From assembly GCA_041745535.1 (NCBI GenBank), contig JBGTIS010000268.1, positions 1 through 5,104 of the forward strand: DNA of 5,104 nt. Direction: 5' to 3'. Numbering within the stretch: position 1 is the stretch's first letter; each line of letters begins with the position of its first letter. Origin of the DNA: JBGTIS01 sp041745535 (GTDB taxonomy: Bacteria > Bacteroidota > Bacteroidia > Cytophagales > Cyclobacteriaceae). Below, in pieces: positions 4,883 to 5,104 of this stretch. A model generated the notes under the pieces. The model saw only the letters and a list, made by a program, of their open reading frames with translations. It was not told where the DNA came from and searched no databases. Position numbers and translations under genes: made by a program.

Positions 4883-5104
4883 ATGAGTAATAAAGTTACA
4901 ATATACAAGCAGAAATTCATATTTTGCTATCTTGTAGGCAAATGGAACCGGGGTTCAGTTCAAAATATAAGTGGGCTATACAAGAATAGGGATAAGCCGA
5001 AGCTGAGTTATAGAAAACCTGATAAACAAATAATTTTTGTTACACAAAATAAGGATGGTTGGATCAAAAAATACAGGCCAGGCGTTTGTGTTACACAGAA
5101 AATA
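4883..5104 (+). CDS. Hypothetical protein, 3' end beyond the window
   Basis: An open frame starts at ATG 4883, after an in-frame TAA at 4874-4876, and remains open for 74 codons to the window edge. The leader TGTTAAAAAATA is A-rich and lacks a Shine-Dalgarno sequence, as is usual for Bacteroidota. In DNA this AT-rich a chance run of 74 sense codons is uncommon but possible. The product begins MSNKVTIYKQKFIFCYLVGK, is very rich in Lys, Asn, Tyr and Ile, and has no clear signal peptide. FVTQNKDGWIKKY (52-64) is followed by CVTQKI (69-74), with GTTACACA repeated in frame 51 nt apart (5039-5046 and 5090-5097), which hints at a repeat of about 17 residues. I do not recognise the family. Its AT content is higher than that of msrB and the glycosidase, which may indicate foreign origin. 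Confidence 0.42.
   Translation, partial: MSNKVTIYKQKFIFCYLVGKWNRGSVQNISGLYKNRDKPKLSYRKPDKQIIFVTQNKDGWIKKYRPGVCVTQKI

Overview
The window looks like chromosomal DNA of a Bacteroidota bacterium, probably near Chitinophagaceae. This rests on protein families I recognise, A-rich leaders without Shine-Dalgarno sequences, moderate GC, and a transposase type common in that group. No rRNA, tRNA or marker gene fixes the taxon, so the assignment is inference.

Layout. (1) Positions 1-1225 hold the right part of a decayed IS4-family insertion sequence related to IS50/Tn5. Its transposase is broken by an in-frame stop, a frameshifting deletion and a 16-bp insertion, but all three DDE catalytic residues can still be located. 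The right end can be placed at about 1225. It abuts what looks like half of a palindromic intergenic element whose intact relative lies at 2167-2184. (2) Positions 1343-2070 hold a two-gene unit: msrB (methionine-R-sulfoxide reductase) overlapped by a small cysteine-free conserved protein, closed by a clean intrinsic terminator whose loop contains the stop codon. (3) After a structured leader, 2288-3646 encodes an exported protein that looks like a six-hairpin (alpha/alpha)6-barrel glycosidase. (4) Convergent to it, 3790-4440 on the minus strand encodes an all-helical protein built from two copies of a roughly 95-residue module. A perfect 9-bp hairpin lies just beyond its stop, and two adjacent 18-bp dyads lie upstream of its start. 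(5) Positions 4533-4882 contain no convincing gene but are dense in short inverted and direct repeats. (6) From 4883 an open reading frame runs off the right edge of the window.

The genes do not form one pathway. msrB and its partner are probably co-transcribed for repair of oxidised methionine. The exported glycosidase and the helical protein appear to be independent units. I see no complete new system. The most unusual points are the apparent insertion of the IS into a dispersed palindrome, the exact 16-bp lesion in the transposase, the twin dyads, and the repeat-dense non-coding block beside the truncated final gene.
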